The position numbers and the translations under genes were made by a program. From Nitrospira sp. (GTDB taxonomy: Bacteria > Nitrospirota > Nitrospiria > Nitrospirales > Nitrospiraceae), in NCBI GenBank assembly GCA_030123625.1, contig CP126121.1, positions 846,179-910,178 on the forward strand: DNA of 64,000 nt. Reading direction: 5' to 3'. Positions 28,182 to 37,667 of this stretch are shown here, in pieces; the first letter of the stretch is position 1, and each line of letters opens with the position of its first letter. The notes below the pieces were generated by a model. It was not told the DNA's origin. It saw only the letters and a program-made list of their open reading frames with translations, and did no database searches.

Positions 28182-29255
28182 CTAATTCAAGTTTCGGACG
28201 ATGGCCCCACCCATCTCCACAGTACCGACGATTTTCGCTCCGGGACTCTGAATATCTTTGGTCCGATATCCAAGGTCGAGTGTTTTCACGATGGCCTGTT
28301 CGATCGCTTCCGCTTCTTTATCGAGTTGAAAGGCGTACGACAGCATCATGGCGGCCGACGAGATCGTGGCGATCGGATTGGCGATATTTTTCCCCGCAAT
28401 GTCCGGAGCGCTCCCATGAATCGGTTCGAAGAGACCGACCTTGGCCCCAATACTCGCCGACGGCAACATACCGATCGAACCGGTCAACATCGCTGCTTCA
28501 TCGCTCAAAATGTCTCCGAACATGTTGTTGCAGAGCAGGACATCGAATTGTCGGGGATTCCGCACCAACTGCATCGCAGCGTTATCCACGTAGATATGCC
28601 CCAGTTCGACGTCCGGATAAGACGAGTGGACATCGATGACTATCTTTCGCCAAAGCTCGGACGATTCCAACACATTCGCTTTATCGACCGAGGTGACCTT
28701 CTTGCGCCGTTTCCGTGCCGCCTCGAACGCAACCTTGGCGATTCGCCGAACTTCTTCCGTCGAATAGATTTCCGTATTGATCCCTCGCTCTTCACCGTTG
28801 GGCAACTTTTCGATCCCCTTCGGTTTGCCGAAATAGATACCGCCGGTGAGCTCGCGGATCACGAGGATGTCGATTCCCTCGACAACCTCGCGCTTCAACG
28901 TCGAAGCGTCCACCAGATTCGAATAGAGTTTGGCCGGCCTCAAGTTGGCATAGAGCCCCAAGGCCTCGCGGATGCCGAGCAGCGCACGCTCCGGCCGCAA
29001 GCTGTACTCCAAATTCTCCCATCGAGGGCCCCCGACGGCGCCCAGCAAGACGGCATCGCTTTGCTTGGCAAGCGCCAGTGTGTCCTTCGGCAGCGGCACA
29101 CCCACTTTATCGATCGCCTGCCCGCCGATATCGGCTGCGACAAACTCGAATGAGTGGCCGTACTTCTCGGCGACGGCCTTCAAAACCTTCACGGCTTCGG
29201 GAACGATCTCGCGCCCGACTCCGTCACCCGCCAACACTGCGATCTTCGCCTTCAC
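28182..29255 (-). CDS. leuB: 3-isopropylmalate dehydrogenase
   Basis: A 357-residue NAD-dependent dehydrogenase that oxidatively decarboxylates 3-isopropylmalate in leucine synthesis. The start motif [16 protein letters not shown], the substrate loop [19 protein letters not shown] and the metal-binding region [15 protein letters not shown] with the following [10 protein letters not shown] are diagnostic. I choose GTG at 29255 because AAGGAG is six bases before it. The TTG at 29270 is upstream of that ribosome site. It follows the cupin gene and leuA on the same strand. Confidence 0.95.
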   Translation of the reverse strand: MKAKIAVLAGDGVGREIVPEAVKVLKAVAEKYGHSFEFVAADIGGQAIDKVGVPLPKDTLALAKQSDAVLLGAVGGPRWENLEYSLRPERALLGIREALGLYANLRPAKLYSNLVDASTLKREVVEGIDILVIRELTGGIYFGKPKGIEKLPNGEERGINTEIYSTEEVRRIAKVAFEAARKRRKKVTSVDKANVLESSELWRKIVIDVHSSYPDVELGHIYVDNAAMQLVRNPRQFDVLLCNNMFGDILSDEAAMLTGSIGMLPSASIGAKVGLFEPIHGSAPDIAGKNIANPIATISSAAMMLSYAFQLDKEAEAIEQAIVKTLDLGYRTKDIQSPGAKIVGTVEMGGAIVRNLN

Positions 29256-29289
29256 TGCTGCTCCTTTCAATGATTCAATCCGCTATGGC

Positions 29290-29658
29290 CTATTCCAGTA
29301 TCGTTTCGTCTTCAATCCGCCAGGCCGGATCGACGAGACACAAGAACTCGATATCGGTCTCTCCGGTATTTTCCACCCACTGTTGTCCTCCCGGCGGCAC
29401 ATAGATGGTCGTACCGGCCTCGATCGGTGTGACGTGGTCGTCGATCGTGAAGCGGCCGTGCCCTGAAATGAAATAATAGACTTCTGACGAAGCCAAGACG
29501 TGGCGCTTGGAGCGTTGACCGGACGGTAATGTTCCGTGGGCAAGACTATAACTCAGTTTGAGCCGATGCTTGGCAGGATGAAAAATCTCCCGCAAGCGAG
29601 TCTCGTCCCCGGCCAGGAACTCGGGGCGATCCGCCAGCGTCACCTTGAACAAGGACAA
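29290..29658 (-). CDS. Single-domain cupin protein
   Basis: A 122-residue cupin with a conserved double-stranded beta-helix. The two motifs read SEVYYFISGHGRFTIDD and GTTIYVPPGGQQWVENTG. In the first motif the usual metal-binding HxH is reduced to SSEVYY, so metal binding is uncertain. It may be a sugar- or small-molecule-binding protein or an isomerase. It lies between leuA and leuB with short spacers, so it is probably part of the leucine transcript. Its role there is not known. Confidence 0.8.
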   Translation of the reverse strand: MSLFKVTLADRPEFLAGDETRLREIFHPAKHRLKLSYSLAHGTLPSGQRSKRHVLASSEVYYFISGHGRFTIDDHVTPIEAGTTIYVPPGGQQWVENTGETDIEFLCLVDPAWRIEDETILE

Positions 29659-29717
29659 GCCCTCTCACTTCAACCCATCTCACCATGGAGGGTAAAACTG
29701 TACCGTGGAGATCCCCG

Positions 29718-31265
29718 TCAAATCAAGTTGACCTTCTGCTCGCCCTGCGCCTGTCTCGTAGCGAGATAGGCCAGCTTATTCAAAGCGCTGATATAGGCTC
29801 GAGCAGACGCCATGATGATATCGGTATCGGCGCCGTGGCCCGTGACTGTCCGACCATCTTCTTGCACGCGCGCCGTCACTTCGCCCTGTGCATCCGTTCC
29901 ACCGGTGATGGCCTTCACGACATACATCAGCAACTTGCTCTTCGTCTGTGTCATGGCGGCAATGGTGCGGTACACGGCATCCACCGGCCCATCGCCGGTC
30001 CCGCTTTGAGCCATGGACCTGCCTTCGATAACCAGTTCGACCGTAGCCGTCGGGACCCGATCCGTCCCACTGGAGACCTGAAGCGCTTTTAAGACGATGC
30101 GCTCGGCCATCTTCGACAGTTCTTCGGAGACGATGACCTCGAGATCCTCCTCGAAAATCTCTTTCTTTTGATCGGCAAGTTTTTTGAACCGTTCGAAGGC
30201 ATGGTTGACCTCGGCCTCGCCGAGCTTGTAGCCCAATTCTTCCAAACGCTGCCGGAAGGCATGGCGCCCGGACAATTTGCCCATTACCATCTGGCTTTCG
30301 ACCAATCCGATCGCTTCCGGACGCATAATCTCATAGGTCGTCTTCTCTTTGAGCAAACCATCCTGATGAATGCCCGACGTATGGGCAAAAGCGTTCGCCC
30401 CCACGATCGCCTTATTGGGTTGCACCACCATCCCCGTGATCTTGCTGACCAACCGGCTGGTTTTTGCGATTTCTTCGGTTCGAATCCCGGTGTCGGCCTG
30501 GTAGAAATCCGTTCTGGTGCGGAGTCCCATGACGATCTCTTCCAAGGACGTATTTCCCGCTCGCTCCCCGATGCCGTTGATCGTACATTCCACCTGGCCC
30601 GCCCCATTCATAATCGCCGCCAAGCTGTTCGCCACCGCAACACCCAGATCGTTGTGGCAATGGACGGAGATTACGGCTTGTCTGGCATTGGGAACCTTGT
30701 CGCAAATTCCTTTGATGAGGGCCCCGAATTCCTGCGGAACGGCATACCCTACCGTGTCGGGAATATTGACGGTGCCGGCTCCGGCGGTGATGACTGCCTC
30801 AATGACTTCGTAGAGGAACGACGGATCCGATCGACTCGCATCCATGGGAGAGAATTCGACGTCATCGACGTAGCCACGTGCCCGCTGGACCATCTCCACG
30901 GCACGCTGCTTGGCCTGTTTCCGCGTCATCCGAAACTGGTGCTTCAGGTGAATATCGGATGTAGACAAAAACGTATGGATGCGCACCTTCGGTGCACCTT
31001 TCAAGGCCTCCCATGCCCGGTCGATATCTTCGGGACGGGCCCGCGCAAGACTGCAGATCGTCGGGCCTTCGACTTCCTGTGCGATACGCCGCACCGCATC
31101 AAAGTCTCCGGGCGAGCTATAGGCAAATCCCGCCTCAATAATGTCGACGCCGAGCCTGGCCAGCTGTTTGGCGACCATGACTTTTTCTTCCACGTTCATA
31201 CTGGCGCCGGGCGATTGCTCACCATCCCTCAAGGTTGTATCGAAGATTCTGATCATGCGTGCCAT
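29718..31265 (-). CDS. leuA: 2-isopropylmalate synthase
   Basis: A 515-residue enzyme that condenses acetyl-CoA with 2-oxoisovalerate in the first committed step of leucine synthesis. The catalytic (beta/alpha)8 barrel starts [17 protein letters not shown] and has [19 protein letters not shown]. The C-terminal domain (from about residue 390) is the LeuA allosteric dimer domain that binds leucine. I choose ATG at 31265, with a run of six G eight bases upstream. A longer frame to 31295 would enter the palindromic repeat. Expression is probably controlled by the T-box leader upstream. Confidence 0.96.
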   Translation of the reverse strand: MARMIRIFDTTLRDGEQSPGASMNVEEKVMVAKQLARLGVDIIEAGFAYSSPGDFDAVRRIAQEVEGPTICSLARARPEDIDRAWEALKGAPKVRIHTFLSTSDIHLKHQFRMTRKQAKQRAVEMVQRARGYVDDVEFSPMDASRSDPSFLYEVIEAVITAGAGTVNIPDTVGYAVPQEFGALIKGICDKVPNARQAVISVHCHNDLGVAVANSLAAIMNGAGQVECTINGIGERAGNTSLEEIVMGLRTRTDFYQADTGIRTEEIAKTSRLVSKITGMVVQPNKAIVGANAFAHTSGIHQDGLLKEKTTYEIMRPEAIGLVESQMVMGKLSGRHAFRQRLEELGYKLGEAEVNHAFERFKKLADQKKEIFEEDLEVIVSEELSKMAERIVLKALQVSSGTDRVPTATVELVIEGRSMAQSGTGDGPVDAVYRTIAAMTQTKSKLLMYVVKAITGGTDAQGEVTARVQEDGRTVTGHGADTDIIMASARAYISALNKLAYLATRQAQGEQKVNLI

Positions 31266-31286
31266 TACGTCACCCCCCCTGTACAA

Positions 31287-31406
31287 GCTGATCAAAACGG
31301 TTGTCCGACAAGGCCGCAGGCAAAGAAAACGCCGGAGGCGTACTTTCTGAAGTACGTTGAGGACGTTTTCGACCCGAGAACGAAGTCGGCGATCATTTTC
31401 ATCAGC
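31287..31406. repeat. Palindromic intergenic repeat, copy 2
   Basis: About 120 bases with inverted ends GCTGAT (31287-31292) and ATCAGC (31401-31406), whose pairing continues imperfectly inward. Internal words match copy 1: TCCGACAAGGCCGCAGGC near the left and GTACGTTGAG and CGAGAACGAAGTCGG toward the right. It fills the space between the T-box terminator and the leuA ribosome site. In the leuA mRNA it would form a long hairpin. Confidence 0.75.
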
Positions 31407-31408
31407 CT

Positions 31409-31452
31409 AAAAAACAAAAGCCTCCATCCCATGAGACCCAGGGACGAAGGCT
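31409..31452 (-). terminator. Terminator hairpin of the leuA T-box
   Basis: On the minus strand GCCUUCGUCCC pairs with GGGAUGGAGGC around a loop UGGGUCUCAU, followed by UUUUGUUUUUU. The 5' arm lies just after the T-box sequence, so the antiterminator would exclude this hairpin. Confidence 0.88.
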
Positions 31453-31626
31453 TCGCGCGCTCCGTGGTACCACCCTGATTTAGCCTGAAGACACATCGGT
31501 CCTCAAGCCCTTCATCTGCCTCTTACGGAGGCAAGACGGAATCTCCTACTTCATGTTCGGAGATCCGGCTCGGAGGCGAGTTCAGCGGCGTCTAGGCTGG
31601 TTTGCACCACCCACCAGCTCTCTTTC

Positions 31627-31750
31627 CAGAATGTTGGAAACGGCTCCCAGCTTCGTTCTCGCATCGTTCACAGGCTCAATGTACATCAAAACCGTACGCC
31701 TCGCTTTTTACTCGCTGCGGCCTTGCTGGATAACAGTTTTTAACATTCTG
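31627..31750. repeat. Palindromic intergenic repeat, copy 3, inside stem I of the T-box
   Basis: About 124 bases with perfect 9-bp inverted ends CAGAATGTT and AACATTCTG (minus-strand reading, 31750 to 31627). Inside are ATCCAGCAAGGCCGCAGCGAG and GCGAGAACGAAGCTGGGAG, nearly identical to copy 1. It is in the opposite orientation to copy 2. A short GAAA lies on both sides and could be a target duplication, but that is weak evidence in an A-rich spot. Confidence 0.82.
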
Positions 31751-31827
31751 TTTTCTAGATGACTCGCGTACTACTCCTCGTCTTAGCCGTTCAACCCTTT
31801 TTCAGCTCCTCTCCCTCTTACTCGTAG

Positions 31828-32634
31828 TCATGAGTGGGATTCAATCGGCGGAGGCTCGACTTTTCCGATGTTCTTTTTCCCGGCAGCCGGAGCCACCAGC
31901 CAAAAGACTTTTTCGACGGGCCCCATCAATGCGTAGCCGGCAAAGATGACAAATAACATAACCGCCGGCCAGGCTGCCACCATCATCAGCGTCAGAATGC
32001 CCCAGACCAAATAGGTAATTTGCCGGTGACCCTTGAATTTCAGCTCCTTAAAGCTGCGATACTTAATCGTGCTGACCATCAAAAACGAGAGCGCCAACGT
32101 CATGAGCAGGACCACGATGGGCCTGACGTCCCCGCCCATCTTGAGCAGGTGATGATCGAAGACCACCAGGGACGCCACGACTCCGGCAGCGGCCGGAATA
32201 GCCAGGCCGGTAAAGTACTTCCCGTCCGACAGCGCCACGGTAGAGTTGAATCTCGCCAACCGCACGGCTCCCATGGCCACATAGGCGAACATCACGGCCA
32301 CGCCGAATGTACCCTGCCCGCTCAACGCCCATGAGTAAATCAACAAACCTGGTGCGACCCCGAATGACACCACATCGGACAACGAGTCATACTCCAGCCC
32401 GAATTGACTCGTACTGTTGGTCAGTCTGGCCGATTTCCCATCGAGGACATCAAAAATCATGGCGACAAGAATCGCAATAGCCGCTTCCATGTAGTTGCCG
32501 TTGAAGACGGACAGTATCGCGAATACGCCGCAAAACAGATTGCCGGTCGTGAACAAATTCGGGATAAGATGCATGGCGGCTTTCCGCCGTTTCCCTTCTT
32601 TTCCAAACGAACTTCTGAATCCTGCCGTTTTCAT
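31828..32634 (-). CDS. pssA: CDP-diacylglycerol--serine O-phosphatidyltransferase
   Basis: A 268-residue membrane enzyme that forms phosphatidylserine from CDP-diacylglycerol and serine. The CDP-alcohol phosphotransferase signature is complete: DVLDGKSARLTNSTSQFG followed by LEYDSLSD, with the metal-binding aspartates. About seven helices follow, with a short charged C-terminus. The ATG at 32634 overlaps the TGA of psd by four bases. A longer frame to 32832 would run inside psd. The stop lies about 40 bases before the T-box, so the leuA promoter may lie in or near the end of this gene. Confidence 0.93.
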   Translation of the reverse strand: MKTAGFRSSFGKEGKRRKAAMHLIPNLFTTGNLFCGVFAILSVFNGNYMEAAIAILVAMIFDVLDGKSARLTNSTSQFGLEYDSLSDVVSFGVAPGLLIYSWALSGQGTFGVAVMFAYVAMGAVRLARFNSTVALSDGKYFTGLAIPAAAGVVASLVVFDHHLLKMGGDVRPIVVLLMTLALSFLMVSTIKYRSFKELKFKGHRQITYLVWGILTLMMVAAWPAVMLFVIFAGYALMGPVEKVFWLVAPAAGKKNIGKVEPPPIESHS

Positions 32635-33281
32635 GGCAACTCTCCCAGAATGGTTTCCCCGCCCTTCACCCGTTCGCCGACGGCCACTCGAAGTGTTGTG
32701 CCCATTGGAAGGAAGGTATCCATGCGCGATCCGAATCGGATCAGCCCATATCGCTCGCCTCGAATAGCTCGATCCCTTGGCGAAACCCAGCACACAATGC
32801 GCCGGGCGATCAATCCTGCAACTTGGACGCACAGAACCTTCATGTCTTCACGCGTCTTGATCATTACGGCATTCTGTTCGTTTCTTAACGTCGCTTCCGG
32901 CTTGCTGGCGACCAAAAACAAACCCGGTTGATATTGCACGTCTTCAATCACCCCGTCACAGGGCATCCTATTGATGTGGACATCGAAAACATTCAAAAAG
33001 ATCGTAAGTCTGATGCTGCGCTCTTTCAAGTAGCGTGGCTCAAACTCTTCCTCGACGGCGATCACTTTTCCATCGCCGGGAGCGACCACCAGTTTTGGAC
33101 CTTGCGGTACAACTCGAGCCGGATTCCGAAAAAACCAGGCAGAAAACAACGTCGCGATAACGCCAACACCAGCGATGATCGGCCAACCCAGCCATCCCGT
33201 CAACAGTGTAACGCCCGCGGGAACCGCGATGAAGGGGATTCCTTCTTTGGCAAAGGGAACGCCGACTGCTCGATCCGCCAC
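32631..33281 (-). CDS. psd: Phosphatidylserine decarboxylase (short form)
   Basis: A 216-residue pyruvoyl-dependent decarboxylase that converts phosphatidylserine to phosphatidylethanolamine. The N-terminus is hydrophobic and membrane-associated. Family motifs are APGDGKVIAVEEEFE, IFLNVFDVHINRMPCDG and, near the C-terminus, IRFGSRMDTFLP, where self-cleavage before Ser of GS would give the pyruvoyl group. The short form with this GSR-type site is common in bacteria outside the enterics. It is coupled to pssA, so the two consecutive phospholipid steps are co-expressed, between ilvC and leuA. Confidence 0.93.
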   Translation of the reverse strand: MADRAVGVPFAKEGIPFIAVPAGVTLLTGWLGWPIIAGVGVIATLFSAWFFRNPARVVPQGPKLVVAPGDGKVIAVEEEFEPRYLKERSIRLTIFLNVFDVHINRMPCDGVIEDVQYQPGLFLVASKPEATLRNEQNAVMIKTREDMKVLCVQVAGLIARRIVCWVSPRDRAIRGERYGLIRFGSRMDTFLPMGTTLRVAVGERVKGGETILGELP

Positions 33282-33476
33282 GGAATTGCCTCGCTCTACA
33301 AAGGATGTTCCAACGGACTACCGTTTCCTATCCGCTCATCCCGGGTGCCAGGACATGTGTCTCCGCGCCTTCAAAAACCACACCGAAATAAAGGCGAAGG
33401 TATGTTTTCATTGTACACGAAGTCTTTGAACGATGTGAAAACAGAGTCGGCAATTCGTTTCAACGATCCCAGTTCC

Positions 33477-34520
<1,044 letters not shown>

Positions 34521-34539
34521 CTATGCGCGTAACAGGATG

Positions 34540-35058
34540 TTACTCGCGGGCGACCTTCTTCGCTCGGATCGCAGCGGGACGAACCGGTTCCCGTGCAACG
34601 GCCACTCGACCGGTGCGGACCAGCTCTTTGATCCCGAGCGGCTGAAGCAAATTGATGATCGCTTCAATCTTCTTGGGATCTCCCGAGACTTCGATGGTGT
34701 AGGTGCTCGGCGTCGAATCAACCACGTTCGCCCGAAAGATGTCTACGATTCTGAGCGCTTCAGCTCGATCCGCATCCTTTGTGTGCACCTTGATGATCGC
34801 CGTCTCTCGTGAAACAAATTCCGTTTCGTTCAAGTCCACGACCTTGATGACGTCGATGAGTTTATTCAGCTGTTTCACGATCTGCTCGATGATCCGTTCA
34901 TCACCCGACGTCACAATCGTCATCTGAGACATGGATGGATCAAGCGTCGGAGCGACCGAGAGGCTCTCGATATTGAACCCACGGCCGCTGAATAACCCTG
35001 CGACCCGTGACAGAACCCCGAACTTATTTTCAACAGTGACTGAAATAATATGTTCCAT
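34540..35058 (-). CDS. ilvN: Acetolactate synthase small (regulatory) subunit
   Basis: A 172-residue regulatory subunit of acetohydroxyacid synthase. The N-terminal ACT domain (MEHIISVTVENKFGVLSRVA, then FSGRGFNIESLSV) binds valine for feedback inhibition. A second domain (REPVR at the end of a variable tail) follows. ATG 35058 is chosen because the protein then begins as the family does. Its ribosome site GAGGA lies inside the palindromic spacer before it. It follows ilvB by about 78 bases. Confidence 0.94.
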   Translation of the reverse strand: MEHIISVTVENKFGVLSRVAGLFSGRGFNIESLSVAPTLDPSMSQMTIVTSGDERIIEQIVKQLNKLIDVIKVVDLNETEFVSRETAIIKVHTKDADRAEALRIVDIFRANVVDSTPSTYTIEVSGDPKKIEAIINLLQPLGIKELVRTGRVAVAREPVRPAAIRAKKVARE

Positions 35059-35136
35059 CTTCCTCAGTGCTGAGACTTGCGTGCTGAGGGCCGAGTCTGA
35101 CCTCAGCACTGAGCACTTGCCGCTCAGCACTTCCTT
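35059..35136. repeat. Cluster of CTCAGCAC/GTGCTGAG palindromic units between ilvB and ilvN
   Basis: The 78-base spacer contains CTCAGTGCTGAG (35063-35074), GTGCTGAG (35081-35088), CTCAGCACTGAG (35102-35113) and CTCAGCAC (35123-35130). On the transcribed (minus) strand, GUGCUGAGG and CCUCAGCAC can form a hairpin, and the last CUCAG-CA-CUGAG unit overlaps the ilvN ribosome site GAGGA. Confidence 0.75.
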
Positions 35137-36912
35137 TTATGCCGTGAGGACCGTATCCTTATCCTCAGGCGCCACCGTTGCCGCACCGGATTGTTTCTTC
35201 TTCAACTCAGGCGGATCCTCCAGGATCATCTCATGGTTGCAGCCTCCGGCAGGGATCATCGGATAGCAATTCTCATAGGGATATGTCGGCACATCCACGA
35301 TGACGGGTTTATCGGTCGCTAAGGCGTCTTTGAGGACGGCATCAAGGTCGCCGCTCGTCTTCACCCGCAACCCAAGTGCTCCATACGCGTCCGCCAGCTT
35401 GACGAAATCCGGCGTGGTATCCAAATAACTCGACGCGTAGCGGCCTTCATAGAACAGATCCTGCCACTGACGGACCATGCCATGAAATCCGTTGTTCAAG
35501 ATGACGATCTTGACCGGCAGCTTGTTCACCACCGCCGTCGCCATTTCTTGCATGTTCATTTGAACACTGCCATCTCCTGCAATACAAAGGACTAGCCGGT
35601 CGCGGAAAGCAGCCTGTGCGCCCATCGCTGCAGGAAACCCAAAACCCATCGTGCCCAAACCACCCGACGTCAGCCAACGATTTGGTTTTGCCAACTTGAA
35701 ATACTGTGCGGCCCACATTTGGTGCTGTCCGACATCCGTCGAGACGATCGGATCACGGTCCCTCGTCAGTTCATACAGTCGCTTGACCACCTGCTGCGGC
35801 TTAATTGGCCCGTTTTTCTCTTGGTGATACGTCAACGGATGTGCCTGTTGCCATTCTCGAATTTGATCCCACCAGGGCTTTCGAAGGTCTTTCTGTTCTC
35901 CATTGACCGTCGCACGCAAAATCTGATTCAACTCACGGAGTACGGTCTTACAGTCGCCCACGATCGGAATATCGACATGGATGTTTTTTCGAATGGAGGT
36001 CGGATCGATATCAATATGAATCACTTTCGCATAGGGGCAGAATTCCGACGGTTTTCCCGTCACCCGATCGTCAAACCGTGCACCGATGGCGATCACCAGA
36101 TCGGAATAATGCATGGCCATATTGGCCTGATAGGTCCCGTGCATCCCGAGCATGCCTAGCGACAACGGATGCTCCCCTGGAAACGCCCCAAGGCCCATCA
36201 ATGTCATGTCCACCGGAACCTGTGTCATCTCAGCCAGCTCAAGCAATTCCTGTGAAGCTCTGGAGAAGATCACTCCACCGCCGACATAGAGAATGGGCTT
36301 CTTGGCCTTCATGATGGCTTCGGCTGCCTGTTTGATCTGCCATTTATTGCCGTCGTAGGTCGGGTTGTACCCACGAATCGAGACAGAATTCGGATAGGTG
36401 AATTCTGCTTTGGCCATCGACACATCTTTCGGAATATCTACCAGGACCGGACCCGGCCGGCCCGTCGTCGCGATATAAAAGGCCTCTTTGATCGTTGCGG
36501 CCAAATCGTTCACGTCTTTGACGAGAAAATTGTACTTGGTGCAGGGCCGACTCAAACCCACGTTGTCAGCTTCTTGAAAGGCATCGTTCCCGATCAAGCT
36601 GGTCGGGACTTGGCCGCTGAAACAGACCACCGGGACCGAATCCATGTAGGCATCGGCTAACGCCGTAATGACGTTGGTCATGCCGGGACCGGAGGTGACC
36701 AGACACACGCCGGCCTTCCCCGTCGCCTTGGCATATCCTTCCGCCATATGGCCGGCGCCCTGTTCATGGCGTGTCAAGATCACTTCAATATCTTTCTGCT
36801 GGTGAAGCGTATCGAAAATCTTCAACACGACCCCTCCGGGAAGTGCAAAGAGCGTCTTCACCCCTTCCCGCTTCAGGCATTCAATGAAGATTTCAGCACC
36901 GGTAAGTTTCAT
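35137..36912 (-). CDS. ilvB: Acetolactate synthase large (catalytic) subunit
   Basis: A 591-residue thiamine diphosphate enzyme that condenses two pyruvates, or pyruvate with 2-oxobutyrate. The catalytic Glu is in LTRHEQGAGHMAEGYAKATG. The TPP-binding motif is AGDGSVQMNMQEMATAVV with NN about 28 residues further (VILNNGFHG). FAD-binding and central domains are normal. SD GGAGGGAGG lies before the ATG. First gene of an ilvB-ilvN-ilvC series, with its promoter and rnpB upstream. Confidence 0.97.
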   Translation of the reverse strand: MKLTGAEIFIECLKREGVKTLFALPGGVVLKIFDTLHQQKDIEVILTRHEQGAGHMAEGYAKATGKAGVCLVTSGPGMTNVITALADAYMDSVPVVCFSGQVPTSLIGNDAFQEADNVGLSRPCTKYNFLVKDVNDLAATIKEAFYIATTGRPGPVLVDIPKDVSMAKAEFTYPNSVSIRGYNPTYDGNKWQIKQAAEAIMKAKKPILYVGGGVIFSRASQELLELAEMTQVPVDMTLMGLGAFPGEHPLSLGMLGMHGTYQANMAMHYSDLVIAIGARFDDRVTGKPSEFCPYAKVIHIDIDPTSIRKNIHVDIPIVGDCKTVLRELNQILRATVNGEQKDLRKPWWDQIREWQQAHPLTYHQEKNGPIKPQQVVKRLYELTRDRDPIVSTDVGQHQMWAAQYFKLAKPNRWLTSGGLGTMGFGFPAAMGAQAAFRDRLVLCIAGDGSVQMNMQEMATAVVNKLPVKIVILNNGFHGMVRQWQDLFYEGRYASSYLDTTPDFVKLADAYGALGLRVKTSGDLDAVLKDALATDKPVIVDVPTYPYENCYPMIPAGGCNHEMILEDPPELKKKQSGAATVAPEDKDTVLTA

Positions 36913-37036
36913 GGCACCCTCCCTCCAACCGCACGCATAAGGTCACCTGTCGATAGTGAGACCTTAAACGGCACCCCTTGCGAAGCATGCATCATCATGC
37001 AGAGATGTGTTTGAAATCAAGGGGGAAAGATTTGAG

Positions 37037-37065
37037 ATCCTAGCATCCATACGAAGGGCCGTCAA
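37037..37065 (-). promoter_or_regulatory. Sigma-70 promoter of ilvB
   Basis: On the minus strand TTGACG (37060-37065) and TAGGAT (37037-37042) are spaced by exactly 17 bases. Transcription would start near 37030, leaving a leader of about 118 bases before ilvB. I see no T-box or obvious leader peptide in that leader. Confidence 0.7.
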
Positions 37066-37149
37066 TACAACTACTCCACAATCGCTCCCGATGGGCCGAT
37101 GGGGGAAGAGATGAGGAGCCTCAAGCAAGAAGCTTTTACCGAATGAAAA

Positions 37150-37583
37150 GCGTGGATGGATGACCTATAAGCCGGATTCTGTCCCGCAAAGAAGTTTCCT
37201 CCTTTGCTTGAATGATCATTTCTCTGGGATTCAAGTTGCCTCGAACCTCAAGCGACCTACCCGAAGACCTCGACCGGGCCAGTCGGTGCGCAGAACCCCA
37301 TGAAGAGTCCGCACATGTCTTCCTATTTGGCCTTGCACCGGGCGACGCTTACCGTGCCGGCGATGTCACCATCACCGCGGTGGGCTCTTACCCCACCGTT
37401 TCACCCTTACCTGAGCCGCAGCGACCAGATGGAATCCCATCGCCTTGGCCATCGGCGGTTTGATTTCTGTGGTGCTGGTGTCGGATCGCTCCGCCTGGGA
37501 GTTACCCAGCGCCCTGCCCCTGGAGTCCGGACTTTCCTCCCGATGCGAATGCACCGAGCGACCATCCAGTCTTCCACCCACGC
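37150..37583 (-). ncRNA. rnpB: RNase P RNA (bacterial type A)
   Basis: The minus strand carries the RNase P RNA landmarks: GGAGGAAAGTCCGGACTCC near the 5' end, the GC-rich ACAGAA-containing core, and AGAATCCGGCTTATAG near the 3' end. The ends GCGTGGGTGGA and TCCATCCACGC pair as stem P1. A U-rich stretch follows. The RNA is the catalytic subunit that removes tRNA 5' leaders. Ends are approximate to a few bases. Confidence 0.95.
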
Positions 37584-37589
37584 CGAGTC

Positions 37590-37619
37590 AGTATAAAAGA
37601 ACGATGCAGGTCGGAACAA
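37590..37619 (-). promoter_or_regulatory. Promoter of rnpB
   Basis: On the minus strand TTGTTC (37614-37619) and TATACT (37590-37595) are spaced by 18 bases. Initiation would be near 37583, close to the predicted RNase P RNA 5' end. Confidence 0.65.
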
Positions 37620-37667
37620 GCAGACTGATAATTCCCTCTTTATATATAGTAAGAGCAGTAGGAATCT

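Larger units (their letters stand above)
31409..31790 (-). promoter_or_regulatory. T-box riboswitch (leucine, CUC specifier) upstream of leuA
   Basis: The minus strand shows all main T-box parts. Stem I base CGGCU (31785-31789) pairs with AGCCG near 31566-31570. GACGAGGAGUAGUA follows at the 5' side. The distal hairpin is AGAGAGCUGGUGGG with ACCAGC. The specifier region reads UGAA-CUC-GCC, placing a Leu codon (31578-31580). Stem III is UGCCUC/GAGGCA. The T-box sequence AGGGUGGUACCACG is at 31463-31476, and a terminator follows. Uncharged tRNA-Leu with a GAG anticodon would stabilise the antiterminator and permit leuA transcription. The leader is interrupted by a palindromic repeat (31627-31750). 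Confidence 0.92.

Noticed and set aside
30168..31478. Long open frame antisense to leuA and its leader
   Set aside because: Antisense to a secure gene and to the T-box. No family resemblance.
31560..31640. Reading the insert-free part of the leuA leader as a leader-peptide attenuator
   Set aside because: No run of Leu codons in a translated frame. The specifier loop and T-box sequence explain the conservation better.
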